This document shows, piece by piece, positions 36,690 through 45,666 of a DNA stretch of 64,000 bases (its first letter is position 1; the number at the start of each line of letters is the position of its first letter). The DNA lies in assembly GCA_963976735.1 (NCBI GenBank), contig CAXBLZ010000008.1, forward strand, positions 10,335 to 74,334, written 5' to 3'. This stretch comes from Marimicrobium sp963976735 (GTDB lineage Bacteria; Pseudomonadota; Gammaproteobacteria; Pseudomonadales; Halieaceae). A model generated the notes under the pieces. It was not told the origin of the DNA. It saw nothing but the letters and a program-made list of their open reading frames with translations, and ran no database searches. The position numbers and the translations under genes are program-made.

Positions 36690-37724
36690 CTATCTTTGAA
36701 GCCCCAAAAACCAATCGCAGGTAACCGCCAGCCCTTGATCGACCGAATACTTAGGCTGGTAGCCCAGTAGTTCGCACGCTCGACTTATATCTGCCTGGGA
36801 ATGACGCACATCCCCTTCCCTGAACCCGGCGTACACCGGCTCGATCTGAAGTACATCTGCATGCGTCCTGGATAGCAGAGCACGAATAGAGTGGAACAAT
36901 TCGTTGAGCGAAGTTCGTCCCCCGACCGCAACGTTATAGACCCGATTACCCGCATCGGGATGCGAGCTGGTAGCGGCCAGTAAATTGGCCTGCACGGTAT
37001 TATCGATATAGCAGAAATCACGTGATGTCTCACCGTCGCCATTTATCTGTGGCGAGTTGCCCTGGCACAATGTCTCGAACCAGCGGGGGATCACTGCAGC
37101 GTAAGCACCTTGAGGGTCCTGTCGCGGCCCAAACACGTTAAAGTAACGCAAGCCAATGCAGTCCATACCATAAGTACGCGCAAAGACATCGGCGTAGAGT
37201 TCATTGACGTATTTGGTCACGGCATAGGGGGATAAAGGCTTACCAATCACATCCTCAACTTTGGGTAGTCCCGGGTGATCACCGTATGTGGAGGAGGACG
37301 CCGCATAGATAAACCGCTTCACGCCGGCATCCCTGGATGCTACGAGCATATTCAAAAAACCATCGACGTTGGCGCGATTTGACAACAGCGGATCAGCGAC
37401 CGAACGCGGCACACTGCCGAGGGCCGCCTGGTGCAGGACGTAGTCGGCGCCCCGGACGGCTTCATTGCATGCATTGAGGTCGCAGATATCGGCTTCAATA
37501 AACGTGAATCGGCGCCACTTCTGCTCCCCTACGCTCGCTTGCACCTGCTCGATATTGGCTCGCGAACCCGTGGCGAAGTTGTCGAGGCCAACCACGTCCT
37601 GCTCCAGTTGCAGCAATCTCTCCACCAGGTGCGAACCGATAAATCCCGCGGCGCCCGTCACCAGCCATCGAAAAGACTGCTGCATAAGCTCTGGCTCGAG
37701 CACCTCGTAGGCTGACTTGGACAA
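36690..37724 (-). CDS. tviC: UDP-N-acetylhexosamine C4-epimerase (TviC/WbpP-like)
   Basis: A 344-residue short-chain dehydrogenase/epimerase with NAD site VTGAAGFIGSHL and catalytic SSSTYG and YAVTK motifs. The N-terminal LEPELMQQSFRWLVTGA and GLRYFNVFGPRQDP are TviC/WbpP-like. The TTG at 37724 is used because AAGGGG lies 6 bases upstream; an ATG at 37685 is an alternative. It supplies UDP-GalNAc or UDP-GalNAcA with the dehydrogenase. It is divergent from prsK. Confidence 0.9.
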   Translation of the reverse strand: MSKSAYEVLEPELMQQSFRWLVTGAAGFIGSHLVERLLQLEQDVVGLDNFATGSRANIEQVQASVGEQKWRRFTFIEADICDLNACNEAVRGADYVLHQAALGSVPRSVADPLLSNRANVDGFLNMLVASRDAGVKRFIYAASSSTYGDHPGLPKVEDVIGKPLSPYAVTKYVNELYADVFARTYGMDCIGLRYFNVFGPRQDPQGAYAAVIPRWFETLCQGNSPQINGDGETSRDFCYIDNTVQANLLAATSSHPDAGNRVYNVAVGGRTSLNELFHSIRALLSRTHADVLQIEPVYAGFREGDVRHSQADISRACELLGYQPKYSVDQGLAVTCDWFLGLQR

Positions 37725-37881
37725 CGTATACCCCTTCCAAAAATTCCCCGAATGAGCACGCCGTTTTATTGTGTGCGGCGTATCCCACTTATTCTCTGAT
37801 GGGATTTACTCTAATGGAGCAGCAGTATAGTGTTTCTCATGCAGCCTCGCTATCGCGGAACGTGACTTGGCACACGATTTT

Positions 37882-40029
37882 ATGAGTTTAGAACTGGCGT
37901 CAGAATCTACAGTGCTCAGCAATATAGGCTTATACAGCTACGGCACAGCCTCGCTCGCCTATTCCATGCTGGTGCTCCTCGTCTTCATCGCACGTCGCAA
38001 CAATCCACTCGGCAATGCTTTGCTAGCAGCCAGTTCACTCACCGCAGTGTGGGCTGCCGTGGTTATGGCTTCCACCATTTTGTCGCAACCACAGGTTCTG
38101 TTAATCCAGGTTTCCGAAATTGCTCGCAACGCCGCCTGGATTTTTGTACTGCTCAAACTGATTGGAACCCGGGTTCAGGGCACAACACACGTCCTCGCAT
38201 CCAATCGATGGATCCCCTGGTTCACCCTACTTTTTTCCGTGATCCTGATAGCCATACCCGGCATAGCGCTTCTGGCAGAGAAAATACCATCGCTGTTTTA
38301 CCTGTCTCTTAACCTGAGCTTCTTTACCTGGATCGCAATGTCAGTGTTGGGTTTGCTATTGCTGGAACAGTTTTTTCGCAACAGTAGTGAAGCCGAGTTG
38401 TGGGCGACAAAGCACCTCTGCCTTGGACTGGGTATCCTGTTTGTTTACGACTTTTTCATGTATGCCGAGGCGCTCCTGTTTCGTCAGATGGATCCGACTT
38501 CATGGCAGGCCCGAGGTATCGTAACTGCGATGGCGGCTATACTGATGGCCATCAGTATCAGTCGCACCGATCAGGGGAAACCACCGGAAAAGGCCGAGGG
38601 CATCCATCTGTCCCGACATGTTGCCTTTCATTCACTGACACTGATGGCGTCAGGTATCTACCTGATAACAATGGCCCTTGCGGCCTATTTCATCCGTTAT
38701 CTTGGTGGCAGCTGGGGCGGCGTACTGCAGATCACGTTCCTTTGTGCCGCTGGACTTACGCTGGTGGTACTGTTGTTCTCCGGGCGTATCCGCGCCAGCG
38801 CACGCGTATGGCTGAGCAAGAATTTCTTCAGTTACAAGTACGACTATCGTCTCGAATGGCTTCAGTTTACGCACACCCTTGCCAGCGGCCAGAATGATAT
38901 CCCCGAGAATATTACTCGCGCAGTGGCACATCTCGTCAAAAGTCCAGCAGGGTTGCTCTGGAGCAGGACAGAAGATGGACGGTTCAATATCGTTGCCAAC
39001 TGGGAGATGCCAGCCCCCAGTGTGGACATTGATCTCGGAAGCCTGGCGCAGTGGCTGCAAAAGGAGGGCTGGATCATTGACCTGCGCGAATGGCGCAGAT
39101 CTCCTGACCTGTACCGGGACCTGAAATTACCAATCGAGTTTTCGGAGATTTCTCGCGCCTGGCTGATCATCCCCCTGCTCTTTGGTGAACGCCTGCAAGG
39201 TATACTGTTGCTGCGGGAATCTGACCTGCTGCGAGAGTTGAACTGGGAGGATCGCGACCTGCTGAAAGTCGCCGGCAAACAGGCAGGAAGCCACCTGGCG
39301 CAGTTTCAAGCCGACAAAGCGCTGATGGAATCACGTCAGTTCGAAGCATTCAATCGACTCTCGGCCTATGTCATACACGATCTCAAAAACATTCTGGCAC
39401 AACTGTCACTGATGGTATCGAACGCGCAGAAGCACAAACACAATCCGGAGTTTATTGACGATATGGTCGGCACCGTCAGCAATACCGTAACCCGAATGAG
39501 CAAGTTGATGGTTCAGTTACGCAGCGGCACGGAGCAGACAGAACAACAGGAATTCGATCTTGCGGACCTGTTGGAAACGGTGGTCGCCGAGGGCCGACAC
39601 CGCACTCCCGCTCCCACCCTGATTCTCGACGACAAGAATTTCACGCTAACCTGCGATCGCGACCGCCTGCAAACCGTTTTCAGTCACCTGGTACAGAATG
39701 CCCAGGAGGCCACGAATAAGGACGGAGTGGTCACAGTGCGAATGATGCGCGAACATAACGGCGTTGCAGTAGAGGTGGAGGACAACGGCGCCGGCATGGA
39801 TGCAGACTTTGTACGCCACCGTCTTTTCAAACCCTTTGACTCCACCAAGGGATTGACAGGAATGGGCATTGGCGCTTTTGAGAGCCGCGATTTCATCAAC
39901 AGCCTGGGAGGTAACATACAGGTGAGAAGTCACCCCGGAACAGGATCATTATTTCGCGTTCATATACCGTGCACGGTATCGGACAGCGAGGACGACAAAA
40001 AGACAACAGACAAGGTAAACAATTCGTGA
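37882..40029 (+). CDS. prsK: XrtA/PEP-CTERM system sensor histidine kinase PrsK
   Basis: About 715 residues. Residues 1-300 contain seven to eight membrane helices, then a GAF-like region (about 320-470), then the kinase core: H-box SAYVIHDLKNILA, N-box VQNAQEATNK, and DNGAGMD with GMGIGAFESR. This is the sensor of the PrsK/PrsR pair. The ATG at 37882 is preferred over a TTG 15 bases upstream. It overlaps prsR by GTGA. Confidence 0.93.
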   Translation: MSLELASESTVLSNIGLYSYGTASLAYSMLVLLVFIARRNNPLGNALLAASSLTAVWAAVVMASTILSQPQVLLIQVSEIARNAAWIFVLLKLIGTRVQGTTHVLASNRWIPWFTLLFSVILIAIPGIALLAEKIPSLFYLSLNLSFFTWIAMSVLGLLLLEQFFRNSSEAELWATKHLCLGLGILFVYDFFMYAEALLFRQMDPTSWQARGIVTAMAAILMAISISRTDQGKPPEKAEGIHLSRHVAFHSLTLMASGIYLITMALAAYFIRYLGGSWGGVLQITFLCAAGLTLVVLLFSGRIRASARVWLSKNFFSYKYDYRLEWLQFTHTLASGQNDIPENITRAVAHLVKSPAGLLWSRTEDGRFNIVANWEMPAPSVDIDLGSLAQWLQKEGWIIDLREWRRSPDLYRDLKLPIEFSEISRAWLIIPLLFGERLQGILLLRESDLLRELNWEDRDLLKVAGKQAGSHLAQFQADKALMESRQFEAFNRLSAYVIHDLKNILAQLSLMVSNAQKHKHNPEFIDDMVGTVSNTVTRMSKLMVQLRSGTEQTEQQEFDLADLLETVVAEGRHRTPAPTLILDDKNFTLTCDRDRLQTVFSHLVQNAQEATNKDGVVTVRMMREHNGVAVEVEDNGAGMDADFVRHRLFKPFDSTKGLTGMGIGAFESRDFINSLGGNIQVRSHPGTGSLFRVHIPCTVSDSEDDKKTTDKVNNS

Positions 40030-41381
40030 AAAACGATAAAAAGCACCTCCTCGTAGTGGAGGATGACAAAGGGCTGCAAAGCCAACTACGCTGGGCATTT
40101 GACGACTTTGAAGTCACCGTGACTGGCGATCGCACTGAAGCCATCAACCAGCTCCGTCGAATCCAACCCGGCGTGGTATTGCTGGATCTGGGCTTGCCTC
40201 CGGACCCGGGTGGCGTGACAGAAGGTTTGGCGACTCTTAGCGAGATACTGTCACTGGCGCCCGAAACCAAAGTCATAATCGTCACAGGCGACAACGACCG
40301 GGCCAACGCAGTAAAGGCAATCGCGATGGGCGCCTACGATTTTCACCAGAAGCCGGCAGACCCCGAGTTACTCGCTCTGCTGGTGAGCCGTGCCTACCAT
40401 GTCTATCTGCTGGAAATAGAAAACCGCAGACTGCAGCAACACGACCAGAACATGCCACTGAAGGGGATCATCACTGCGAGCCCGCAGATGCTGAAAGTCT
40501 GTCGCACCATTGAAAAAATTGCGCCGTCGAACATCACTACCTTGCTGCTGGGCGCCAGCGGAACAGGAAAAGAGCGCTGTGCCCAGGCACTTCACGAGTT
40601 GAGTCCGCGAGCGAGCGGACCAATGATTGCTATCAACTGCGCGGCTATACCCGATAACCTGTTGGAAAGTGAGCTGTTCGGCTATGAAAAAGGCGCATTT
40701 ACCGGTGCCGCAAAGCAGACTCCCGGAAAGATTGAGTACGCTGATGGAGGAACACTGTTTCTGGATGAAATTGGCGACCTGCCGATGGAACTGCAAGCCA
40801 AGCTTCTGCGATTCCTGCAGGAACGCGTGGTGGAGCGAATTGGCGGTCGCAAGGAAATACCTGTCGATGTGCGGATTCTCTGTGCTACTCATCAGGATCT
40901 GCGAGGCCTGATTTCAAAAGGCCTGTTCCGGGAGGACTTGTATTATCGCATCAGTGAAATCGTTATTGAAATTCCGCCGCTGAAAGATCGTGAAAGCGAC
41001 ATCCTGGTCCTGGCCAAGTCCTTCCTCAATACATGGAGCAAGGAGTATGGTCGATCGGCAATGAATTACTCTGCCGATGCCATTGCTGCAATGGAGGCTT
41101 ACGATTGGCCCGGTAATGTTCGCGAACTGGAAAGTCGGGTAAAAAGGGCTGTGATTATGGCCGACAATAATCAGATTAGGCCCGAGGACCTTGAGTTAAC
41201 GGAGAATGTCACCGACCCTGTTCCCTTGAACTTGAAAGAGGTTCGCGACGAAGCGGAGCGCAAGGCGATCATTCGCGCAATGAACCACAGCAACCAGAAC
41301 ATTACAGACGCTGCCAACGCGCTGGGCGTTACCAGGCCGACACTGTATAAACTGCTGGAGAGGCTGGGACTGAAAGTGTAA
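40026..41381 (+). CDS. prsR: Sigma-54-dependent response regulator PrsR
   Basis: About 451 residues. Receiver domain with phospho-acceptor Asp54 in VVLLDLGLP; AAA+ activator domain with Walker A GASGTGK (176-182) and the sigma-54 contact loop GAFTGA (223-228); C-terminal Fis-type helix-turn-helix NITDAANALGVTRPTLYKLL. All parts needed for sigma-54 activation are present. GTG start at 40026 overlaps the prsK stop (GTGA). It should act on the promoter at 51317-51332 and others like it elsewhere in the genome. No rpoN gene is in the window. Confidence 0.94.
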   Translation: MKNDKKHLLVVEDDKGLQSQLRWAFDDFEVTVTGDRTEAINQLRRIQPGVVLLDLGLPPDPGGVTEGLATLSEILSLAPETKVIIVTGDNDRANAVKAIAMGAYDFHQKPADPELLALLVSRAYHVYLLEIENRRLQQHDQNMPLKGIITASPQMLKVCRTIEKIAPSNITTLLLGASGTGKERCAQALHELSPRASGPMIAINCAAIPDNLLESELFGYEKGAFTGAAKQTPGKIEYADGGTLFLDEIGDLPMELQAKLLRFLQERVVERIGGRKEIPVDVRILCATHQDLRGLISKGLFREDLYYRISEIVIEIPPLKDRESDILVLAKSFLNTWSKEYGRSAMNYSADAIAAMEAYDWPGNVRELESRVKRAVIMADNNQIRPEDLELTENVTDPVPLNLKEVRDEAERKAIIRAMNHSNQNITDAANALGVTRPTLYKLLERLGLKV

Positions 41382-41525
41382 CTATATTAGTTAAACCCCT
41401 GGCTGACAGGGTGCGCCCAGCGGTTGCAACCGAGGGCGAACGCTGACTAAATATCCTGACTCTCTGTCACATCCGGTCTGCATTACTGCAGTTTAGCCAA
41501 CACCTGCAAAAACCCCTGCAAAAGA

Positions 41526-41548
41526 GTGGCGAGCCCTGTTCGCCACTT
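41526..41548 (-). terminator. Terminator of prsT copy 1
   Basis: An 8-bp stem AGTGGCGA/TCGCCACT around a 7-base loop. On the minus strand it is followed by CTTTTGC, a short T run, directly after the first prsT stop. It also lies downstream of prsR on the plus strand and may serve both. Confidence 0.65.
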
Positions 41549-41551
41549 CCC

Positions 41552-44329
41552 TTACTGGGACCTCAGCTTTTCGAGAAATGCTTCTGCTTCGTCCCGCTGT
41601 GAGAAATCCTCATCCCTATTGAGCAGCGACGTTATCGCAACAATTGCGCCGCTGCTATCACCCTCGGCCGCACGGATCTTCGCTTCATGGAAACGAATAT
41701 CAGCGCTTTTGGGCGAAATATTGAGTGCACGATCAATGGTCTTCCTGGCTTCATCCAGTTTTTTGTTTTCAAGTTGGGCCAGAGCCAATGTATCCAGTAC
41801 CGCGCTTGAGTCAGGTGCCAATGCCACTGCTCGCTCGGCGTATTGCATGGACTCCTTGGGATCGCTCTCCAGCAGGTACCACGCCAGATTATTCAGCGCG
41901 ACTATATTGTCCGGCTCCAGCTTCAGTATCTCTCGGCACTGCAGCATGACTTTATCCACCTGGTTGTTGCTGCCGTAAACTTCCGCCAGCTTGGCCCGCG
42001 CAGTTACGTCTTCTGGATTCGTATCAACCCAGGTTTCCAGCTGCACGATAGCGCCCTCCAGATTACCAGACGACTGCCGCAACGAGGCCAGGGCAATGAC
42101 ATTGCCTGTAGTCGGTTCACGCTCAAACAATCCCTCCAACAGTTCCTTCGCACGCTTGTTGTCTCCGCTTTTGCTGGCGTAGGCAACATCCAGCTGTATG
42201 ACTTCCGGGCTCTGTGGTGCCACCTTTTTGAGTTCGGTTAACTTCTCTTCAAAGAGCGGCGTATCATCCGACAGCAGCGCCATACGCGCTACTGCCACCT
42301 TGGCGCCGAAGTGAGCGGGATTCAGCTCCAGCGTTCGATTGAGCTCAGCAGACATCTTTTCCTGTTCCCCGAGGCCAGCATAGGCTCGGGATTTCATGAA
42401 GTGGTAATCAGCGATATTCGGCTTCTTGTCAATCAGTCTGCTAATCGTGCCTACTGCCTGGTTGAATCGACTTGTCGTCAACTCAAAAGTCGCAATAGTC
42501 TCAAGTGCATCAGGGTGTTCACGCTGCTCTTCCGACAGCGCCTCAAACAGTGGAATCGCCTTCTCCATTTCGCCCCTGGCGATAAAATATCGTGCCTTGA
42601 CCAAACGGGGCTCCATCGCGCGAGGATAGGCGGCCAGCGTAGCATCGAGGCTGTCCAGCATTTCCTTGTCCTTGCCCTCCATCGCATAGGTAGCGGCAAC
42701 GCGCATCCGCGTTTCCATATGTGCAGGGTCGTGCTCAAGTATTTGCTGGTAATAACCGCGCGCAGCATCGTAGTCTTTATCCGCCAACGCGTACTCTGCC
42801 AGGCTGATACCCGAGATAGGATCACCGGGTTTCAGTTCCAGTGCCTTATCAAATGCGGCCTTGGCCTGGTCTTTATCGTCGTTCACCAGGTGGGTACGTG
42901 CCAGCAGCACGTAAGACTTGGCCTTTGGATTGCGCTTTGTATACTCGCTGGCTGCCTGAATCGCGCTGGGAATATCTTCCTGTCCAAGGTAGTACATGAC
43001 AATAAGCGTATCGGCATTGTCATAAGAGGGAGATTTTTCAAGGATAGCCTGCAGTGTTTCTATTCCCAATTCTTCGTTGCCGGAAGCGAGGTAAGCAGCG
43101 CCCAACCGCGCTTTGGCGTCATTGGATTTCGGTTTCAGTTCCACGATCTTCGTCAGCAGATCAATGCCCGAATCGTTTTTACCCTGCCCGAGACGGGCAT
43201 TAGCCAACAGATTCAAGGCATCGACATCAGTGCCGTCCTGCTGCAAGACTGGAAGCAGCAGTCGTTCCGCACTTTGAAAGTTCTTCTTACCCAGCTCAAG
43301 TCTGGCGGCTAATTTGGAGCCCGCCGGGTTCTCCGGCTTCATAAGAAGATACTGGTTAACAAGATTCAGGGCTTTTTCGGATTGCCCCTTGTCTGCGTGA
43401 ATTGCCGCCAGATAATAAAGTGACTCGGGGTAATTCTTGGGAAACTCAGAGGCTTTCTGCATGGCCTCGCTCGCCTCATTGATTTTCTTGGCTTGTATAT
43501 AGACAAGCCCGAGGGCGAACTGCACGCCAGGATGCGTCTCGGCGCTCTTGTACCCTCGTTGAAGACGATTCAGATCGTTCTCTGCGCCTTCAAACTTACC
43601 CATATCGATTCGCACCATTGCTCGATTCAGCAGCGGTTCAAACTTGTTTTTTGTGAGATTGATGGCTTGTGAATAGGCTTGCATGGCTTTCTGGGACTCA
43701 CCTTCTGCACGCTCAATATCGCCCTTCAGGATCCAGGCAGGGGCATATTTGCGGTCGTCCTGGAAGACTTGCTTCAATTGTTCGCGCGCCTCTTCAGGGT
43801 TTCCCCTCACCATCGAAAGTCGTGCTATCGCCACTTTGGCATAGTTTGACGCCGGTTGGCTCTCAGAAGCGGCATCGATAAGTTCGGCGCCCTCCTCCAT
43901 GTCTTGCTGGTAGAGCTTGGCTATCCCCTTCGCTGCCAGCAGTGTTGAACGACTCTGGGAATCGAGACCGTCCGCAGATAGCGCTTCGAGCCGATCAAGC
44001 TCTCCCAGCGCCACCAGCACCTGAGCCAGCACTGGGACGACGACCGTCGGGTCCATTCCGGCTGACAATGCCCTGGACAACTCCTTGTCAGCATCGGCAT
44101 AGAGCTCCTGATCAAAATAAATAGTCCCCAGCGTCGCCCTTGCCCGTGCATTGCTGTCGTCCTTCAACAGCGCATTCTTCAGCTCGATAATCGCCTCTTC
44201 GTACTGGGATTCCTTGATAAAATTGTTTGCATTGTTCAGATGATCCTCGCTGGTCAGGTCATCTCCGCACCCCAGCAGAAAAAAGCCAGTAAAAAGCAGG
44301 ACCAGGGTATTGCGTAGTATTGCGTTCAT
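41552..44329 (-). CDS. prsT: XrtA/PEP-CTERM system TPR lipoprotein PrsT, copy 1
   Basis: A 925-residue lipoprotein. Signal with lipobox FLLGC, then more than twenty tandem TPR units from residue 30 to the end (for example EEAIIELKNALLKDDSNARA, ALDTLALAQLENKKLDEAR). PrsT proteins go with PrsK/PrsR and XrtA and are probably periplasmic scaffolds for polysaccharide export. The second copy at 51563-54349 is nearly the same length. The ribosome site is modest (GGTAG). Confidence 0.92.
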   Translation of the reverse strand: MNAILRNTLVLLFTGFFLLGCGDDLTSEDHLNNANNFIKESQYEEAIIELKNALLKDDSNARARATLGTIYFDQELYADADKELSRALSAGMDPTVVVPVLAQVLVALGELDRLEALSADGLDSQSRSTLLAAKGIAKLYQQDMEEGAELIDAASESQPASNYAKVAIARLSMVRGNPEEAREQLKQVFQDDRKYAPAWILKGDIERAEGESQKAMQAYSQAINLTKNKFEPLLNRAMVRIDMGKFEGAENDLNRLQRGYKSAETHPGVQFALGLVYIQAKKINEASEAMQKASEFPKNYPESLYYLAAIHADKGQSEKALNLVNQYLLMKPENPAGSKLAARLELGKKNFQSAERLLLPVLQQDGTDVDALNLLANARLGQGKNDSGIDLLTKIVELKPKSNDAKARLGAAYLASGNEELGIETLQAILEKSPSYDNADTLIVMYYLGQEDIPSAIQAASEYTKRNPKAKSYVLLARTHLVNDDKDQAKAAFDKALELKPGDPISGISLAEYALADKDYDAARGYYQQILEHDPAHMETRMRVAATYAMEGKDKEMLDSLDATLAAYPRAMEPRLVKARYFIARGEMEKAIPLFEALSEEQREHPDALETIATFELTTSRFNQAVGTISRLIDKKPNIADYHFMKSRAYAGLGEQEKMSAELNRTLELNPAHFGAKVAVARMALLSDDTPLFEEKLTELKKVAPQSPEVIQLDVAYASKSGDNKRAKELLEGLFEREPTTGNVIALASLRQSSGNLEGAIVQLETWVDTNPEDVTARAKLAEVYGSNNQVDKVMLQCREILKLEPDNIVALNNLAWYLLESDPKESMQYAERAVALAPDSSAVLDTLALAQLENKKLDEARKTIDRALNISPKSADIRFHEAKIRAAEGDSSGAIVAITSLLNRDEDFSQRDEAEAFLEKLRSQ

Positions 44330-44669
44330 TCTACCTACTCGTTTGTGTGTTCACGTCGAAAGAGGGATAAGCCTCCATCATCAGAAATTTCTGCCACTCA
44401 TACTGCCGGAAGCGCTTTGCACTTTTAGTATCTATCAAGTCCAGCATTCGGCAAAGGGTAACATCGCGCGGCACAGCTTGTCTCTTGCAGGGCGCACGGA
44501 TGCGCACAGGCATTACATCGGTCCACCACATCAAGCGTAGTGCAACTGATGTTTACCGTCAGGACTGTTGCCAAAATCTGTGAAGCGCTTCCAGAAACCT
44601 GACCTGGACAGCTACACAGCACGCGCCGCCCTCTCAATGGATGCGGCAATTACGACACCGTGCGCTAAT
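44330..44669. other. Intergenic region upstream of prsT copy 1
   Basis: A 340-base gap before the 3' end of the acyltransferase gene. No sigma-54 element, CRP site or clear promoter was recognised on the minus strand. Open frames here lack homology and are probably not genes. Confidence 0.4.
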
Positions 44670-45206
44670 TCAGACAGCGATTTTCAGTGGCTGGGGACGC
44701 TCGAGATGAGCGACCGAAAGATAGTGTTCCAAACCGGAAAAAGCGCCCTGGGCGCAATGTGGCACATGGCGGTGAATATGAAACTTCACACCGAGGGCCG
44801 AATGACAGCGGCGATAGAAGCGCGCATTCGGAAGAGAACTCAACACCATCGCATTGTGGTACCCGGTCTCCAGAGAGGCATTTACCAGATGCGTGCTAAA
44901 ATGACGAAAGACATCCAGCGTTCGCATGACCGGCGCGATTGCGAAGCGCTCCCACATACAGCACACCTCACTTCTCAACCCCAGCTGCTCCAGTTGGCTG
45001 GCCAGAGTGATATGAGGGGAAATACGAACTCCACCGACGACACGACCTTCCTTCAGCCCCACCATGATCTGTGAGCGCCTGTCCTGGTCATCTTCAGAAC
45101 CGTCGAAGTCGACCAATCCCAGCTCGGAGCGGAAACACTGCTCGCGCAGTTGATAATACTGGTTCAAAACATTCGGATCGCGGGTTATTCTGAACTCAAG
45201 TGACAA
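44670..45206 (-). CDS. LuxI-like/exosortase-associated GNAT acyltransferase, short form
   Basis: A 178-residue protein resembling autoinducer synthases and the exosortase-associated acyltransferase. The expected positions are present: YYQLREQCFR, acidic DGSEDDQD, GGVRISPH and MWERFAI (the E-RF motif). These enzymes move an acyl group from an acyl-carrier protein or CoA to an amine. The TTG start at 45206 has GGGAGG nine bases upstream. It is divergent from the RND transporter gene. It may make an N-acyl amino acid or a related lipid; AHL production is not certain. Confidence 0.75.
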   Translation of the reverse strand: MSLEFRITRDPNVLNQYYQLREQCFRSELGLVDFDGSEDDQDRRSQIMVGLKEGRVVGGVRISPHITLASQLEQLGLRSEVCCMWERFAIAPVMRTLDVFRHFSTHLVNASLETGYHNAMVLSSLPNARFYRRCHSALGVKFHIHRHVPHCAQGAFSGLEHYLSVAHLERPQPLKIAV

Positions 45207-45666
45207 GGCTATCAGCCTCCCTCTCTTATTAGAATCCCTTACAGGGGCTCAGGGTTTACAGTCGAAACACGCGCTCCGCCATAGAATATCTGTTTTCAAA
45301 ACCAGTATTCATAACCAATGTCGGCCGGAACACGTGAAACTTTGAATTGCAATATATTCTTGGTGTAAGTGTGAAGCGTACGACAGTTTTAAACATTTAA
45401 CTACCCTATTTTGGTAATTTTCGTATTTACAAACTGACCAGGATCGTTGCCATGAAATCGCTCCCATAATCTGCGACTATCTGGCCTGTAATGTTGCGCA
45501 CTTTGTCCGGACGCTGCCCCCGATTGGCACAACGTACACCTTCAAGCGCGACAACGAAACCTCCTCTAATCGATATTCTGTGTTCCCGGATGCAGGGGGG
45601 GATGCGCTATCATCAACACCCCGAACTTACTACGAAAGGGGCAGCTCCCTTGCTACTGTTGCAACC
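45207..45666. other. Intergenic region between acyltransferase and transporter
   Basis: A 460-base gap between divergent genes. It has AT-rich tracts (about 45340-45440) that may be promoters. A TGGCACAACGTACACC sequence near 45524-45540 looks like a -24 element but lacks the -12 GC. An open frame continues upstream of the transporter start with no recognisable homology. No lux-type palindrome was found. Confidence 0.4.

Noticed and set aside
42311..43312. Long open frame on the plus strand opposite prsT copy 1
   Set aside because: Antisense to the TPR repeats; the frame is a by-product of repeat codon use.
45524..45540. TGGCACAACGTACACC as a promoter for the RND gene
   Set aside because: No GC at -12, and no upstream repeat like the one at the PEP-CTERM gene.
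45207..45666. A lux-box palindrome beside the LuxI-like gene
   Set aside because: No 18-20 bp dyad was seen, and no LuxR-type gene is in the window, so quorum sensing is not supported.
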